The notes under the pieces: model-generated | Databases searched by the model: none | Told to the model about the DNA's origin: nothing | The model's input: the letters and a program-made list of their open reading frames with translations, nothing else | Position numbers and translations under genes: made by a program | From: an uncultured Clostridium sp. | GTDB lineage: Bacteria; Bacillota; Clostridia; Lachnospirales; Lachnospiraceae | DNA length: 5,256 nt | Assembly (NCBI GenBank): GCA_958349075.1 | Contig: CATWBR010000332.1 | Coordinates: 1-5,256 of the forward strand | Reading direction: 5' to 3' | Part shown: in pieces, positions 4,264 through 5,256 of the stretch | Layout of the letters: every line of letters begins with the position of its first letter | Numbering within the stretch: the first letter of the stretch is position 1

Positions 4264-5256
4264 TTACTCTAGCCGCCTTCTTCTCTTCCTGCGCAGCCTC
4301 GGCAGCGGTACATTGAACTTTTTCAGGGTGCTGAAGCAGTAATAGTAAATGATAAACAGCACCGTGGTAATTCCCCACGTCAACGGATAACTGAATATGA
4401 CGGTGATAATACTCGGCCGGAGCGGAACTGCAATAATAATCCACACAACACGGAGCGTGCAGACGCCCAGTGCCGTCATGATCATCGGTATCCAGCAGTC
4501 TCCCACGCCGCGGAGCGCACCCGAAAAAATCTCAATGCAGATGTAGAGGATAAACGTCGGCACAAGGAAGTACAGAATCTCCATGCCCTTTGCTATAACG
4601 TCCGTATCCGTTGTAAACAGAAGATACACATATCCTCCGAAGAGATACAGGACGGTACAGAGAATCATGGTGATAATGGCGGTAACTAAAAGGCAGACAT
4701 TGACGCCTCTCTTGACACGTGTAATCTTCCCCGCCCCGTAGTTCTGCCCGACAAAGGTGGTAATGGAAATTCCAAGGGCGCTGATGATCATCCAGTACAC
4801 GCTGTCAATCTTACTGTAGGCTGTCCACGCTGCAATGGTATCCGTACCCAGGGAGTTGACACTGCTCTGGATAATAATATTGGAGAGGGCGTACATAACC
4901 GACTGAAGACCGGCCGGAAGCCCGATCTTGATAATACGCTTTACCATGAACAGATTTAAACGGATTTTTTTGACAACCAGTTTGTAGGAATCCGTCGCCT
5001 TCATCAGGGCGGACACCACTAAGACCGCGCTGACTAACTGGGAAAATACGGTCGCAATCGCCGCTCCCCTCACTTCCATCTTAAGAACAACTACCAGCAC
5101 GATATCAAGCACAATGTTGGTAAAGCAGCTGGCCATCAGGAAATAGAGGGGGCGCTTGGAATCGCCGATCGCCCTCAGGATACCGGCTCCCATATTGTAA
5201 ATCAGGTTCGTGATAATTCCCACAAAATAAATATTTAAATAAGAAAGAGAATAATC
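4264..5256 (-). CDS. MATE-family efflux transporter, C-terminal part
   Basis: The frame is open to the right edge, giving 331 visible C-terminal residues; members are usually about 450 residues, so roughly the first 120 lie outside. The visible part begins DYSLSYLNIYFVGIITN, normal internal MATE sequence, then YNMGAGILRAIGDSKRPLYF, the conserved loop after TM4-5 of NorM/DinF-type proteins. The second half begins near GLPAGLQSVMYALSNIIIQS and continues with FVGQNYGAGK, the repeat-2 signature. MATE proteins export drugs or cationic metabolites using Na+ or H+ gradients. The tail RRKRRRR before the stop is strongly basic, consistent with a cytoplasmic C-terminus. The GTG at 5223-5221 could be mistaken for a start but lies within conserved sequence. 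The stop (TAA, 4266-4264) is 122 bp from the first possible ATG of the next gene on the same strand, with no convincing terminator between. The substrate is unknown. Confidence 0.95.
   Translation of the reverse strand, partial: DYSLSYLNIYFVGIITNLIYNMGAGILRAIGDSKRPLYFLMASCFTNIVLDIVLVVVLKMEVRGAAIATVFSQLVSAVLVVSALMKATDSYKLVVKKIRLNLFMVKRIIKIGLPAGLQSVMYALSNIIIQSSVNSLGTDTIAAWTAYSKIDSVYWMIISALGISITTFVGQNYGAGKITRVKRGVNVCLLVTAIITMILCTVLYLFGGYVYLLFTTDTDVIAKGMEILYFLVPTFILYICIEIFSGALRGVGDCWIPMIMTALGVCTLRVVWIIIAVPLRPSIITVIFSYPLTWGITTVLFIIYYYCFSTLKKFNVPLPRLRRKRRRRLE

Noticed and set aside
5221..5223. GTG as the start codon of the MATE protein
   Set aside because: The frame continues open to the window edge, the residues before it (SLSYLNIYF) are normal MATE sequence, and a start here would remove about a quarter of the protein. 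The gene is simply cut by the edge.

Overview
The window looks like a chromosomal segment of a Gram-positive gut-type Firmicute, most likely a Clostridia/Lachnospiraceae member. This is inferred from the strong AGGAGG ribosome sites with 6-8 nt spacing, the mixed base composition, the protein flavour, and the GC-rich palindromic intergenic repeats. No rRNA or other marker is present, so the placement is only moderately secure. Five protein genes are visible: four complete and one cut by the right edge.

Layout, left to right. 1-98: a short upstream region with a TTATCG/CGATAA palindrome. 99-974 (+): a LysR-type regulator whose target is probably a gene left of the window. 975-1080: a convergent spacer with terminator-like and repeat-like structure. 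1081-2866 (-): a two-gene operon in which an AraC-family regulator (2000-2866) precedes and overlaps by 11 nt an EamA/DMT-family transporter (1081-2010). 2867-3421: a 555-bp non-coding block full of nested inverted repeats. 3422-4132 (-): a Bax inhibitor-1/YccA-family membrane protein. 4133-4263: a spacer with two inverted repeats. 4264-5256 (-): the C-terminal three quarters of a MATE-family efflux transporter.

The genes are mostly ordinary: two one-component regulators and three integral membrane proteins. The AraC/EamA pair is the only clear functional unit, a sensor that presumably controls the exporter it is translationally coupled to. Its substrate cannot be read from sequence.

The unusual part is the block at about 2890-3400. 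At 3071-3338 lie two tandem modules of about 130 bp. Their primary sequences have diverged, but the same ordered set of stems is kept, with paired changes on both arms of several stems. Each module has an apparently unpaired TGCG(C)ATCCT motif, ends in a small GGA-loop hairpin followed by five T, and is bounded by AT-rich TCATAGGA/TCCTATGA palindromes, one of which has perfect 20-bp arms. Next to it, the likely araC 5' leader contains three segments that can form two mutually exclusive hairpins. These are the best candidates here for something not explained by routine annotation. They may also be members of a dispersed REP/MITE-like repeat family; only a genome-wide search can tell.
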